A DNA stretch of 64,000 bases. Origin: an uncultured Pseudomonadota bacterium (lineage in GTDB: Bacteria; Pseudomonadota; Gammaproteobacteria; Steroidobacterales; Steroidobacteraceae). The notes below the pieces were generated by a model that made no database searches, was not told the origin of the DNA, and saw only the letters and a program-made list of their open reading frames with translations. Shown here piece after piece: positions 1 to 12,175 of this stretch (the stretch's first letter is position 1; each line of letters starts with the position of its first letter). The stretch lies in contig CAILZL010000004.1 of assembly GCA_903838705.1 (NCBI GenBank), positions 124,001 through 188,000 of the forward strand, given 5' to 3'. The position numbers and the translations under genes were made by a program.

Positions 1-2661
<2,661 letters not shown>

Positions 2662-2721
2662 GCTTTTCCAGTTTCAGTGAGTCGGTCATAAACTTGCACA
2701 AGCAGCCAGTGCACGGCGGTG

Positions 2722-2729
2722 ATTATAAT
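2722..2729. promoter_or_regulatory. Palindromic -10 element in the amgK/lptD divergent spacer
   Basis: ATTATAAT contains a perfect TATAAT on both strands (plus 2724-2729, minus 2727-2722), about 50 bases from the lptD ATG and 60 from the amgK ATG. No well-spaced -35 was found on either strand: plus TTGCAC at 2694-2699 is 24 bases away. It may be a symmetric bidirectional promoter core. Inference only. Confidence 0.4.
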
Positions 2730-2778
2730 CACGGCTTTCTTACGTCGTACTTGAGTCTGTCAGGCCCCAGCCCAATCC

Positions 2779-5040
2779 ATGCATTATCGGTTCCTCTACC
2801 TGACCTGCGCACAGGCTGTCCTGTTGATGCTGACCATGCCGGGGCAGGCAGCGGCACAGGCTCTGACATGCTCGAACGGTAACAATAACAGTTCCAGCAC
2901 ACCTCACCCTGCCGTCACAACCGGCAGAATCAATATTTCGGAATTGCCGGTTGAGCTGTTTTCCGGTGGCGCCGAAGTCGGCACCGATGGCTGGAGTACA
3001 TTGAGTGACAAGGTGAAAGTCACTCAGGGTGACCGCAAGATCGGCACCGAACTGCTGCGGTACAACACGCAAACCGGAGAGATGATCGCCAGCGGTGCGT
3101 TCAGTCTGGAAGATACGAACCTGTTCCTGTCAGGATCCAATGCCAGTATGGACAGCACAGGCGGCGCCAGAGTCGACAAAGCGGGCTTTCTGCTCAAGAG
3201 CAACGCGGGCCACGGCACAGCAGACAGCATCCAGCTCAATTCCGCAGGCAACCTTTCGCTTGATCAGGTGAGCTACACCACCTGCCCTACAGCCGATCCG
3301 GCCTGGGAACTTAAACTTTCGGAACTTGATATCAATCAGGCGATGCGTACCGGCACAGGGCGAAATGTACGCCTGCAATTCAAAGGTGTACCGATCTTCT
3401 ATACACCCTGGATTTCCTTCCCGGTCGGCAATGAACGCAAAAGCGGCTTTCTGTTTCCGAGCCTTGGCGGCTCCTCACGTGGCGGTAATGCACTGTCAAT
3501 TCCATGGTACTGGGATATCGCTCCAAACTACGATGACACAATCACGCCCAGTTACGTCACCACTCGCGGTGTCAAATTCGACAACGAATTCAGATATCTC
3601 AGTTCATCAGCCAAGGCTACTCTGGTCACAGGGTACCTGCCGATGGATAAACGAACTGGGCAATGGCGAGGTGCAGCCAGCCTGAATTACCGCAATATCC
3701 TGAATGACAATCTGCTTTTTGATATCCATGGTAATTCAGTAAGTGATCATGCATGGTTTGAAGACTTTGGTACAAGCAGTGCCATTACAAGCCAGGTATA
3801 TCTGCAACGTGCTCTCGTCGTTTCAGCACAATCACAACGCTGGCATGCCGAATTGCTGGTCCAGAATCTGCAAACACTGGATGATGATATCGCGCTGGCG
3901 GATCGTCCTTATACACAATTACCAAGACTGAGCATCAATGGCCAGCAGTCACTGCCGCTTGGAGTCAACTTTTCACTCGACAGTGAATTGGGCTACTTCA
4001 CCCGTGGACTTGTTGACACAGTAACCAACACACGCAGCATTACCGGCACCCGCCTGTATATGAACCCGACACTCAGCATGCCCATGAACCGGCCCGGCAT
4101 GTTCCTGACACCCAGCATGGGCTGGCATTACACGCATTACCAGCTCAACAATACGATTAACGGTCAGGCTGCAAGCCCTTCCCTGTCCGCACCTTTGTAC
4201 AGTGTAGATACCGGATTGGTGTTCGAGCGTCTGGCAGGCAGTCAGCAGCAACGCATGTATACATTTGAACCACGACTGTTGTATGTATATGTGCCTTACC
4301 GTGATCAGAGTGATCTACCGGCTGCATTCGATACCGACATTCCTGATCTGAATCTGGTGCAATTGTTCAGACCAAACCGGTTCATCGGTCCCGATCGACT
4401 GGGAGATACCAACCAGCTCAGCGCCGGGATCACCACCCGGCTGTTGAGCACCCAAGATGGCAGTCAGTATATGTCGGGCACTCTGGGACAGGCTTTCTAT
4501 CTCGACACCCCCTGCATCACCTCTCTGACCCAATCCCAATGCAGCACTAATGGGAACAGCACACGATCTTCTGATATGATCGGCGAACTGTCGCTATCGG
4601 CCTACCGGAATTTCAGCGTGAGTCTGGGGACCCAGTGGAGTCCGGCCGGGCAGCGCACACAACGTGCCGATGCTTTCATTCAGTACCGCTCAGACAACAG
4701 CCATATCATCAACCTCGGTTACCGCTATGACAGGAGCTCGGTGGAACAGTGGGAGTCAAGTTTTGCATGGCCTTTGGGTAGCGTCTGGAACGGCTACGGC
4801 CGGGTAGTCTATTCGCAGCTGGACGGCAAATTTCTGGACCATTTTGCTGGGCTGGAATATCGATCCTGCTGTTTCAACATTCGTGCCGTGGTCGGTCGGG
4901 CCATCACCACCCGCAGCGGTCAGTACGATACTCAATACAAGTTGCAGCTTGAACTCAAGGGTTTATCCAGTGTCGGAACCGCAGATGCTTTCCTGGCAGG
5001 CGGAATTACCGGATACTCCGCGCGCGCCACGACCAACTAA
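2779..5040 (+). CDS. lptD: LPS-assembly outer membrane protein LptD
   Basis: A 753-residue protein with a signal peptide (cleavage near QAAAQA), an N-terminal OstA/LptA-like jellyroll (about 45-200: RINISELPVELFSGG... SLDQVSYTTCP) and a large C-terminal beta-barrel. Four cysteine areas are visible (ALTCS, TTCPT, the TPCITS/QSQCS pair, and RSCCF near the end); the tail CC corresponds to the conserved cysteines used in LptD disulfides. With LptE it inserts LPS into the outer leaflet. It is followed by surA, a chaperone for outer-membrane proteins including LptD. No clear Shine-Dalgarno precedes ATG 2779; it was chosen because it gives a complete signal sequence. Confidence 0.93.
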   Translation: MHYRFLYLTCAQAVLLMLTMPGQAAAQALTCSNGNNNSSSTPHPAVTTGRINISELPVELFSGGAEVGTDGWSTLSDKVKVTQGDRKIGTELLRYNTQTGEMIASGAFSLEDTNLFLSGSNASMDSTGGARVDKAGFLLKSNAGHGTADSIQLNSAGNLSLDQVSYTTCPTADPAWELKLSELDINQAMRTGTGRNVRLQFKGVPIFYTPWISFPVGNERKSGFLFPSLGGSSRGGNALSIPWYWDIAPNYDDTITPSYVTTRGVKFDNEFRYLSSSAKATLVTGYLPMDKRTGQWRGAASLNYRNILNDNLLFDIHGNSVSDHAWFEDFGTSSAITSQVYLQRALVVSAQSQRWHAELLVQNLQTLDDDIALADRPYTQLPRLSINGQQSLPLGVNFSLDSELGYFTRGLVDTVTNTRSITGTRLYMNPTLSMPMNRPGMFLTPSMGWHYTHYQLNNTINGQAASPSLSAPLYSVDTGLVFERLAGSQQQRMYTFEPRLLYVYVPYRDQSDLPAAFDTDIPDLNLVQLFRPNRFIGPDRLGDTNQLSAGITTRLLSTQDGSQYMSGTLGQAFYLDTPCITSLTQSQCSTNGNSTRSSDMIGELSLSAYRNFSVSLGTQWSPAGQRTQRADAFIQYRSDNSHIINLGYRYDRSSVEQWESSFAWPLGSVWNGYGRVVYSQLDGKFLDHFAGLEYRSCCFNIRAVVGRAITTRSGQYDTQYKLQLELKGLSSVGTADAFLAGGITGYSARATTN

Positions 5041-5058
5041 TTTCCTAACCGTGCAAAA

Positions 5059-6381
5059 ATGAGCTTCATGAAGTACCTGAATCAAGTTTCGGTTCTGCTA
5101 TTGATGAGCTGCCTGCTTTTCTCAGGCGTAACCCAGTCTGAACCGCGACAGCTATCCACACGGGGTGATTCACTGGATCGCATCGTTGCAGTGGTCAATG
5201 ATGGGGTCATCCTGAGCAGCGAGCTGGACAAGGAAATTTCACGGATCACAGCCCGGCTCAGGCAACAAAAGACTGAACTTCCCAGCCAGACCATACTGCG
5301 CACACAGGTACTGGATCGCCTGATCCAGCAGGAGCTCCAGCTCCAGCGTGCTGAAAAGGGCGGCTTGAAAGTTACTGATGACATGCTCAACAGCATGCTC
5401 AACGATATAGCAAACAGCAATGGCGTGAAATTCAGTGACCTGCCAGCAACTATCGAGGCACAGGGCCAGTCCTATGCGGCCTATCGGGAAGACATCAGGC
5501 GGGATATCGCCCTGCAGATCATGCAACGTGATGTAGTTTCGAATATCAAGATCACACCACGTGAACTCGAACAGGCGCTTGCCAGACAATCCCGCACCCC
5601 CGATGCCAACGCAGAATACAACCTTTCGCACATTCTCATTGCGGTAGCCAGCAACGCCACGCCGGAACAGCTGGCACAGCGGGAAGCGCGTGCCAATGAA
5701 GTTGTCAGCAAGGCAAAAGCCGGCCAGAGCTTTGCAGAGCTGGCAGTCAGTTACTCAGATAGCAGTACCAATGTGGATGGCGGCAATCTGGGCTGGCGCA
5801 ATGGCACACAACTTCCTTCCATCATTGCAGATCGCATTCCCGGACTGAAAGCAGGGGAATTGACCGAGATTATCCGTTCACCCAGCGGATTTCATATTTT
5901 CAGGTTGAATGACAAACGCGGTGGAACAGCCAGTCAGGAACTTCAGTCGCAGGTTCATGCACGGCACATCCTGCTTAAAACAACAGAAGTTGAGGATGAC
6001 AATACCGTCAAACAACGCCTTGAGAAAATTCGCGCGCGCATTCTGGCTGGCGAAGATTTCGCAGCTATTGCCTCAGTAACTTCACAGGACCCCGGATCAG
6101 CCGTGCAGGGAGGCGACCTTGGCTGGGCCGGCCCCGGAGTATTTGTGGGTGAGTTTGAAAAGGCAGTGGACAAGCTCGACGAGAATGAAATCAGCGAACC
6201 GTTCAAATCGCAATTCGGCTGGCACATCGTACAGTTACTGGGTCGTCGAACCCAGGATGTCAGCGAAGAAAACAGGCGGAACAAAGCGTATGCCGCGCTA
6301 CGCGAGTCCAGAGCCGAAGAAGCCATCAACCTGTGGATACGTGAATTGCGCTCCAACGCTTATATTGAAGTCCTGCTGTAA
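5059..6381 (+). CDS. surA: Periplasmic chaperone and peptidyl-prolyl isomerase SurA
   Basis: A 440-residue protein. A signal peptide (hydrophobic 10-23) is followed by the N-terminal chaperone domain ([18 protein letters not shown], residues ~36-170) and two parvulin domains: P1 from about 185 ([10 protein letters not shown] ... GGNLGWRNG) and P2 from about 296 (VHARHILLK ... [10 protein letters not shown]). The C-terminal helix returns to the chaperone core in the family. It escorts unfolded outer-membrane proteins to the Bam machinery. It starts 18 bases after lptD; ATG 5068 is an alternative start three codons downstream. Confidence 0.94.
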   Translation: MSFMKYLNQVSVLLLMSCLLFSGVTQSEPRQLSTRGDSLDRIVAVVNDGVILSSELDKEISRITARLRQQKTELPSQTILRTQVLDRLIQQELQLQRAEKGGLKVTDDMLNSMLNDIANSNGVKFSDLPATIEAQGQSYAAYREDIRRDIALQIMQRDVVSNIKITPRELEQALARQSRTPDANAEYNLSHILIAVASNATPEQLAQREARANEVVSKAKAGQSFAELAVSYSDSSTNVDGGNLGWRNGTQLPSIIADRIPGLKAGELTEIIRSPSGFHIFRLNDKRGGTASQELQSQVHARHILLKTTEVEDDNTVKQRLEKIRARILAGEDFAAIASVTSQDPGSAVQGGDLGWAGPGVFVGEFEKAVDKLDENEISEPFKSQFGWHIVQLLGRRTQDVSEENRRNKAYAALRESRAEEAINLWIRELRSNAYIEVLL

Positions 6382-6404
6382 ATAGCAACCGCAATAGCCT
6401 ATTC

Positions 6405-7382
6405 ATGCTGCCACGCATTGCGTTGACCACTGGAGAGCCAGCCGGTATTGGCCCGGATCTGACGTTAGCCATTTCGATGCGGGAATGGCCGTGCCAGCTG
6501 GTAGTGATCGGCGATCCTGAGTTACTCAAAACTCGTGCACAACAGCTGGGCTATTCGATTCAGGTAGTCTCATACCACCCCGGACAATACACGCCACACT
6601 CAGCAGGCGTGGTTACCTGTTTGCCGGTCAAACTGAACAGTTCTGTTCAATCAGGCAAACTGGACAAGGCCAATGCCCGCTATGTGCTGGAGCTACTGAA
6701 TCGTGCATGCAGTGGCTGCATGGATGGTGAGTTTTCTGCAATGGTGACCGCTCCCGTACAGAAAAGTGTGATCAATGATGCGGGGATTCCCTTCACCGGC
6801 CACACTGAATATCTGGCCGAACGCTGCGGCGGCAATCTTCCGGTCATGATGCTGATAGCGGGTACACTCAGGGTAGCGCTGGCAACGACGCATTTGCCAC
6901 TGTTGCAGGTGAGTGCAGCAATCACACCCGCGTCTTTGCAGCGAACTTTGACAATCCTGCACCATGACCTGCGCACCCGTTTTGGCATAACCAATCCGCG
7001 CATCATGGTACTGGGACTTAATCCGCACGCTGGCGAATCTGGACATCTGGGCCGCGAGGAACTGGATGTGATCGAACCCGTCATCAGACAGCTTAGATCA
7101 CAAGGGATGACCATCGACGGACCGCTGCCGGCAGACACAGCGTTCACTCCATTACACCTTCAGCATACTGATGCAGTACTTGCCATGTATCATGACCAAG
7201 GTTTGCCGGTACTCAAGTATGTCGGATTCGGCAATGCAGTAAATGTCACATTGGGCCTGCCCATTATCCGCACTTCCGTAGATCACGGTACCGCACTTGA
7301 TCTTGCCGGCACCGGCAAAGCCGAATCAGGCAGTCTGAGCGCGGCCCTGCAACTGGCCATTGAAATGAGCAGGTCTTCATAG
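6405..7382 (+). CDS. pdxA: 4-hydroxythreonine-4-phosphate dehydrogenase PdxA
   Basis: 325 residues, the usual length. Family features include [10 protein letters not shown] near the N-terminus, [11 protein letters not shown], the metal/substrate segment [27 protein letters not shown], and DTAFTP followed by [12 protein letters not shown]. It oxidises 4-phosphohydroxy-L-threonine with NAD in pyridoxal 5'-phosphate synthesis, in the cytoplasm. It starts 23 bases after surA and its TAG stop shares one base with the GTG start of rsmA, so the genes are translationally coupled. Confidence 0.94.
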   Translation: MLPRIALTTGEPAGIGPDLTLAISMREWPCQLVVIGDPELLKTRAQQLGYSIQVVSYHPGQYTPHSAGVVTCLPVKLNSSVQSGKLDKANARYVLELLNRACSGCMDGEFSAMVTAPVQKSVINDAGIPFTGHTEYLAERCGGNLPVMMLIAGTLRVALATTHLPLLQVSAAITPASLQRTLTILHHDLRTRFGITNPRIMVLGLNPHAGESGHLGREELDVIEPVIRQLRSQGMTIDGPLPADTAFTPLHLQHTDAVLAMYHDQGLPVLKYVGFGNAVNVTLGLPIIRTSVDHGTALDLAGTGKAESGSLSAALQLAIEMSRSS

Positions 7383-8155
7383 TGCACCCGATACGGAAAC
7401 GTTTTGGACAACATTTCCTGTGCGATCAGGCGGTGATCGATCACATTGTCTCTGTCATTGACCCGCAACCCTCCGAGCATCTGGTTGAAATCGGCCCCGG
7501 CCTTGGCGCACTCACCCTGCCGGTTCTGGCACATGTACATCAGATGGATGCGATAGAGATTGACCGTGATGCAATTGCAGCACTGAAAGTCAGCTCAGCA
7601 AGCACAGGAACATTACGGATACACGAAGCAGATGTACTCAAATTCGACATAGGCAGTTTACGTCACGATGAAAAATTACTGCGGCTGATTGGTAATCTGC
7701 CCTACAACATCTCCACTCCCCTGATTTTCAAACTGATTGAACAACGGACTCACTTCAGGGATATGCACTTCATGCTGCAAAAGGAAGTTGTGGATCGAAT
7801 GGCCGCCTCACCGGATACTGAACACTATGGGCGTCTTACTGTGATGCTGGCGCCGTGGCTAAAAGTGCAACCCCTGTTTGACATCGGTCCGGAAGCCTTC
7901 CGGCCGCCACCGAAAGTGATATCCACTGTCGTACGCTTAACCCCCTATGACAAACCGCCATTTTCCATCCACGACTATGGCTTGTTTTCTCGCGTGGTGA
8001 TGGCTGCATTCTCACAGCGCCGCAAGACACTCCGGAATGCCTTGCGTACGCTCATGACCAGCGAACAGATTGAAGCGGCCGGAATTGATCCGGGCCTGCG
8101 TGCAGAAGTACTGCCTCCGGAAAGCTTCGCGACACTGGCGTTACAACTGCAATAA
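7382..8155 (+). CDS. rsmA: 16S rRNA dimethyladenosine transferase RsmA (KsgA)
   Basis: A 257-residue SAM-dependent methyltransferase. RKRFGQHFLCD at the N-terminus, the SAM loop EIGPGLGALT, the acidic residue in DAIEIDRD, and the catalytic motif NLPYNISTPL are all present. It dimethylates two adjacent adenines near the 3' end of 16S rRNA during small-subunit maturation. The start is GTG at 7382, overlapping the pdxA stop by one base; the RKRFGQ motif falls at the expected distance from it. Confidence 0.94.
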   Translation: MHPIRKRFGQHFLCDQAVIDHIVSVIDPQPSEHLVEIGPGLGALTLPVLAHVHQMDAIEIDRDAIAALKVSSASTGTLRIHEADVLKFDIGSLRHDEKLLRLIGNLPYNISTPLIFKLIEQRTHFRDMHFMLQKEVVDRMAASPDTEHYGRLTVMLAPWLKVQPLFDIGPEAFRPPPKVISTVVRLTPYDKPPFSIHDYGLFSRVVMAAFSQRRKTLRNALRTLMTSEQIEAAGIDPGLRAEVLPPESFATLALQLQ

Positions 8156-8245
8156 CAGACAGATAATGCTCTGTGCCCGGCATGCCGCCAGCGGGTGAAC
8201 ACTGGTATAGTTCATCACATTCCACTGCCCGCTCTACCACGCGCC

Positions 8246-8629
8246 ATGAAGACCCAGACCGTTCACAAGATTCGCGTCGATGTCAGTACCAGCTACATTG
8301 AAGATCAGTCGCGTCCGGATGAGGGACGGTTCGTGTTTGCCTACACCATCACCATACACAATGAGGGAACCATTGCAGCTCAGCTGCTGACCCGGCACTG
8401 GATCATCACTGATGCGAATGGCAAGGTGCAGGAAGTCCGGGGTGAAGGCGTGGTAGGTGAGCAACCGCATCTGCAACCCGGGCAAGGCTTCCGCTATTCA
8501 AGCGGAGCAGTTATTGAAACACCGGTGGGCGCAATGCAGGGCAGCTATCAGATGCTGGCTGATGACGGTGCGCACTTCGATGCCGACATTGCCCCCTTCC
8601 GTCTGGCAAAACCCGGCCTGCTGCATTAA
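8246..8629 (+). CDS. apaG: ApaG family protein
   Basis: 127 residues, the usual ApaG length, single beta-sandwich domain ([19 protein letters not shown], then [21 protein letters not shown], then GVVGEQPHL). ATG 8246 was preferred to one at 8195 because the upstream 17 residues are not part of the family. The molecular role is not settled; the fold also occurs in F-box and polymerase-interacting eukaryotic proteins. It sits between rsmA and apaH, 8 bases before apaH, the standard gene order. Confidence 0.92.
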   Translation: MKTQTVHKIRVDVSTSYIEDQSRPDEGRFVFAYTITIHNEGTIAAQLLTRHWIITDANGKVQEVRGEGVVGEQPHLQPGQGFRYSSGAVIETPVGAMQGSYQMLADDGAHFDADIAPFRLAKPGLLH

Positions 8630-8637
8630 TCAATGTC

Positions 8638-9477
8638 ATGGCCATTTTCGCCATTGGTGACATTCAGGGCTGTTGCGACGAATTCGAGCTACTGCTGGAT
8701 CGGCTGCGTTTTAACCCGGCAAAAGATCAGCTCTGGCTGACGGGTGATCTGGTCAACCGGGGCCCACGTTCACTTGATACGTTGCGGCTGGTGAAATCTT
8801 TTGGCTCAGCAGCCATTACCGTACTGGGCAACCACGACCTGCACTTGCTTGCTGTCGCATCCGATCCACAGGCCAGACGCAGGTCGAAGGATACGCTTGA
8901 TGACATTCTCAATGCACCCGACCGGGATGAGTTACTGAACTGGCTGCGTCATCAACCCATGCTGCACCATGATGCGCAGCTTAAACTTACATTGATTCAT
9001 GCCGGCCTGCCGCCGCAATGGGACTTATCGCTGGCCAGTGAATGTGCCCACGAGCTGGAAACAGCGTTACGTGACCCTGCCCAGGCGCGCACATTGTTTC
9101 AGAACATGTATGGCGATCTGCCGGATCGCTGGGATGATCAGCTACAAGGTACAGAGCGACTGCGTTTCATTACCAATTGCCTGACCCGACTGAGAGTCTG
9201 CACTCAGGATGGCAGACTGAAGCTCAATGCCAAAGGGTCGCCAGACAGTCTTAAAGCCGGACTGTATCCATGGTTCCGGGTACCCAACCGCCGCAGCCGA
9301 GGTGAACGTATCGTCTGCGGTCACTGGTCAGCACTGGGATTTCATGATGCCGATAACGTCCTGTCACTGGACACAGGATGCATTTGGGGTGGCAGCCTGT
9401 GTGGAGTCCGGCTGGATAAGGCTGCTGATGCTGTCCACATCCCTTCAATTTCCGGCGGTCTGCCAATTGAATACTGA
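8638..9477 (+). CDS. apaH: Diadenosine tetraphosphatase ApaH
   Basis: 279 residues with the calcineurin-like phosphoesterase motifs in order: GDIQGCCDEF (GDxxG), LTGDLVNRGP (GDxVxRG), LGNHDLHLLAV (GNHD), and downstream metal-binding histidines LIHAGLPP and CGHWSALG. It cleaves Ap4A symmetrically to two ADP and can decap NpnN-RNA in enterics. It is the last gene of the lptD-apaH block; the next genes start 90 bases later and belong to a different pathway. Confidence 0.94.
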   Translation: MAIFAIGDIQGCCDEFELLLDRLRFNPAKDQLWLTGDLVNRGPRSLDTLRLVKSFGSAAITVLGNHDLHLLAVASDPQARRRSKDTLDDILNAPDRDELLNWLRHQPMLHHDAQLKLTLIHAGLPPQWDLSLASECAHELETALRDPAQARTLFQNMYGDLPDRWDDQLQGTERLRFITNCLTRLRVCTQDGRLKLNAKGSPDSLKAGLYPWFRVPNRRSRGERIVCGHWSALGFHDADNVLSLDTGCIWGGSLCGVRLDKAADAVHIPSISGGLPIEY

Positions 9478-9494
9478 CTCAGGGCAAGCAACAG

Positions 9495-9523
9495 CAAGAT
9501 TACCCCGAATCAGTTGCGGTAAC
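9495..9523 (+). repeat. 29-bp imperfect direct repeat, copy 1
   Basis: This 29-base segment upstream of the kynurenine operon matches 13558-13586 downstream of it at 23 of 29 positions without gaps by my count; the last 15 bases match at 14 (ATCA[G/A]TTGCGGTAAC). No promoter function is evident. Both copies lie in non-coding DNA. Confidence 0.5.
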
Positions 9524-9567
9524 AGCAGCACTGCGGCAGAGTTAACGCAGTTGTCCTGAGAATCACC

Positions 9568-10092
9568 ATGAGTCATCTGCAAGCCTTCAACTTCCGTAAA
9601 TGGATCGATGAAAATCGCGAATTTCTCAAGCCGCCGGTAGGTAATCGCTGCGTATTTCGCGATTCAGAATTCATCATCATGATAGTAGGCGGACCGAACA
9701 TCCGAACGGATTATCACGTTGATCCAAGCGAAGAGTTTTTCTATCAGCTGGAAGGGGATATCACCCTGAAAACCATACAGAATGGTGAGTTTGTGGATGT
9801 ATCGATTCACGAAGGCGATGTGTTCCTGTTACCTGCAAACATGCCTCATTCTCCCCGCCGTCCCGCCAATACGGTCGGACTGGTCATTGAACGCACCCGC
9901 AAGCCAGATGAAGTAGAAGGCCTGCTCTGGTTCTGCGAACAATGTCATCACAAACTGTATGAAGAATTTCTTCACATCGGTGATATCGAGTCGCAATTGC
10001 AGGCCGTGTTCGAACGATTTTACAGTTCAGCAGATCACCGCACCTGCAAACAGTGCGGCAACATCATGCCCATTCCGGACAGTCGCCCCTGA
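9568..10092 (+). CDS. nbaC: 3-hydroxyanthranilate 3,4-dioxygenase
   Basis: 174-residue cupin dioxygenase. VDPSEEFFYQLEGD carries the metal-binding Glu of cupin motif 1, preceded by the His in DYHVDP; LPANMPHSPRRP is cupin motif 2. A C-terminal rubredoxin-like iron site is present as two CxxC pairs (CEQC and CKQCG), as in bacterial enzymes. It opens the ring of 3-hydroxyanthranilate to give 2-amino-3-carboxymuconate semialdehyde, which cyclises to quinolinate, the NAD precursor. It is the first gene of a tightly packed kynurenine operon; its TGA overlaps the next ATG. Confidence 0.92.
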   Translation: MSHLQAFNFRKWIDENREFLKPPVGNRCVFRDSEFIIMIVGGPNIRTDYHVDPSEEFFYQLEGDITLKTIQNGEFVDVSIHEGDVFLLPANMPHSPRRPANTVGLVIERTRKPDEVEGLLWFCEQCHHKLYEEFLHIGDIESQLQAVFERFYSSADHRTCKQCGNIMPIPDSRP

Positions 10093-10895
10093 TGAATACT
10101 CTCTGTGTAGAGATTGCCGGAAAATCATATCGTGCTGCGACAGATTCAGCCTGCGATATCTCGATACCAATCCGGTTCAATGCAGATCAACTGCAAGCCT
10201 ATGGCGCACCTGCAGCACAGGCTGATGTTTACTGTGCTGACGGTTTCATCGGCGATGTGAATCAGGGTGGCAGCTGTAACTGCCAGCGTTATCACCTGAC
10301 ACCCCACTGCAACGGCACTCACACCGAGTGTATTGGTCATCTCACTCAGGAACTGATTGGTGTAAATACACTGGTGCGGGAGAGCCTGATGCTGGCAAGA
10401 CTCATCACGGTTACTCCGATAACCGTCAGCATCAGCGAACATGAAACAGATCTGTTGATCAGCCTGCAATGCCTGCAAACACAGCTCTCAGCGACGCATC
10501 GCCCTGCGGCTTCTGCCGTGATTGTGCGCACCTTGCCCAACTCGGATAACAAGCTGACACGCAATTACGATATGGGTAGCAGCCCCGCCTATTTTGAACC
10601 GGCTGCACTGGCCTGGTTAGCTGGAACCGGCGTTGAACATCTGCTGGTCGATCTGCCTTCTGTCGACCGGATGAATGATGGTGGAAGGTTACTGGCGCAC
10701 CGTGCTTTCTGGGGCATGCCAGCGGGCACTACGCATGCCACACATGCAACCCGGCCAAATGCAACTATCACCGAACTGATCTATGTTCCTGAACAGATAC
10801 CGGATGGCCTGTACCTGCTAAGCCTGCAGGTCGCACCCTTTGTTGCCGACGCCGCACCCAGCCGTCCGTTACTTTATCCTCTTCTGCCAACATGA
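10092..10895 (+). CDS. Cyclase-family metal-dependent hydrolase, probable kynurenine formamidase
   Basis: 267 residues. The metal-binding signature of the cyclase/KynB family (HxGTHxDxPxH) appears in a variant form, PHCNGTHTECIGH (about residues 73-85): one residue longer before GTH, with Asp replaced by Glu and Pro replaced. Further conserved-looking segments are GTGVEHLLVDLPSVDR and a late ATITELIYVP. Its ATG overlaps the dioxygenase stop (ATGA) and its stop overlaps kynU. The operon lacks any other formamidase, so hydrolysis of N-formylkynurenine to kynurenine is the inferred role. The variant motif means it is not a standard KynB. ATG 10092 chosen over an earlier in-frame start at 10053 because of the coupled overlap. 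Confidence 0.7.
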   Translation: MNTLCVEIAGKSYRAATDSACDISIPIRFNADQLQAYGAPAAQADVYCADGFIGDVNQGGSCNCQRYHLTPHCNGTHTECIGHLTQELIGVNTLVRESLMLARLITVTPITVSISEHETDLLISLQCLQTQLSATHRPAASAVIVRTLPNSDNKLTRNYDMGSSPAYFEPAALAWLAGTGVEHLLVDLPSVDRMNDGGRLLAHRAFWGMPAGTTHATHATRPNATITELIYVPEQIPDGLYLLSLQVAPFVADAAPSRPLLYPLLPT

Positions 10896-12175
10896 CCACC
10901 CGAATCGCTGCCACTGCTCATCTTGAAGAAGCCTTGGAGCGCGATCGTGCTGATCCCTTGTCAGCCTGTCGCGAACAATTTCATATTCCTCTTACTGCAA
11001 CTGGTAAACCGCAAAGCTACTTTTGCGGGCACTCACTCGGTCTGCAACCCAGGAGCACCGCAACCCTCATCGATGAAGAGCTGCAAGCATGGAAAACCCA
11101 GGGTGTTGCCGGTCATTTCACAGGCCCCCGGCCCTGGCTGTCCTATCACGAACTGATGACGCCAACTCTGGCTGACCTGTGCGGTGCACTACCCATTGAA
11201 GTAGTAGCAATGAATTCTCTGAGTGTGAATCTGCAACTACTGCTCATCAGCTTTTACAGACCCACCCCGCAGCGACACAGAATATTGATAGAGGCCAGCG
11301 CCTTCGCTTCAGACCGGTATGCCGTCAGTGCACAACTGAAACTGCATGGTTACGACCCAGCGCAGGCGCTCGTGGAACTTTCTCCTCGCCCCGGTGAAGA
11401 CCTGCTGAGAACAGAAGATCTGCTATCAGTTATCGAACGGGAAGGACACAGCATTGCCACCATACTATTACCGGGTGTCCAATATCTGACCGGCCAGTTG
11501 TTCGATATGCAGCGCATTACCCGCATAGCCCAACAACATGACTGCACCATTGGTTTCGATCTGGCGCATGCTATTGGCAATGTTCCCTTGCAACTGCATG
11601 ACTGGAATGTCGATTTCGCAGTGTGGTGCAGCTACAAATATCTGAACAGCGGGCCGGGCGCAATTGGCGGCGCGTTTGTACATGAACGTCATGCACAAAA
11701 TCAGCAACTACCACGATTGGCAGGCTGGTGGGGACATGACAAGAAAACCCGTTTTTCCATGCCGCATGACTATTCGCCATTACCGGGTGCAGAAGGCTGG
11801 CAGCTGTCCAATCCATCTGTATTTGCCTGTGCACCACTATTGAGTTCACTCGACATCTTCAGGAAGGCTGGCTTGCAGGCTTTACGCAGCAAATCAGTAC
11901 AGCTCACCACCTATATGTATTCCCTGCTGCAGGAATACAGCCCGCAAATCAGCATCATCACGCCTGCCGATCCACAACAGCGAGGCTGTCAGTTGTCACT
12001 GCGACTTCCAATGACACATACAGAGTCAAAACTCATCCATGAACAGTTGATCAATCAGGGAATGATATGTGACTGGCGGGAGCCGGACATTATCCGCGTT
12101 GCGCCCACACCATTGTACAACACCTTCGAAGATGTCTGGAAACTGGTGCAAGCTTTACAGGGATTGCTGAAGTGA
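10892..12175 (+). CDS. kynU: Kynureninase
   Basis: 427-residue PLP enzyme of aminotransferase fold type I. The N-terminal YFCGHSLGLQPRS segment is typical of kynureninases; the PLP aspartate lies in IGFDLAHAIGN and the PLP-binding lysine in WCSYKYLNSGPGA. It cleaves 3-hydroxykynurenine to 3-hydroxyanthranilate and alanine. It overlaps both neighbours by four bases (ATGA upstream, GTGA downstream), showing translational coupling of the whole pathway. Confidence 0.94.
   Translation: MTTRIAATAHLEEALERDRADPLSACREQFHIPLTATGKPQSYFCGHSLGLQPRSTATLIDEELQAWKTQGVAGHFTGPRPWLSYHELMTPTLADLCGALPIEVVAMNSLSVNLQLLLISFYRPTPQRHRILIEASAFASDRYAVSAQLKLHGYDPAQALVELSPRPGEDLLRTEDLLSVIEREGHSIATILLPGVQYLTGQLFDMQRITRIAQQHDCTIGFDLAHAIGNVPLQLHDWNVDFAVWCSYKYLNSGPGAIGGAFVHERHAQNQQLPRLAGWWGHDKKTRFSMPHDYSPLPGAEGWQLSNPSVFACAPLLSSLDIFRKAGLQALRSKSVQLTTYMYSLLQEYSPQISIITPADPQQRGCQLSLRLPMTHTESKLIHEQLINQGMICDWREPDIIRVAPTPLYNTFEDVWKLVQALQGLLK

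Noticed and set aside
2694-2729. Conventional sigma-70 promoter TTGCAC...TATAAT for lptD
   Set aside because: The spacer would be 24 bases, too long for a normal -35/-10 pair; only the -10 element is reported.
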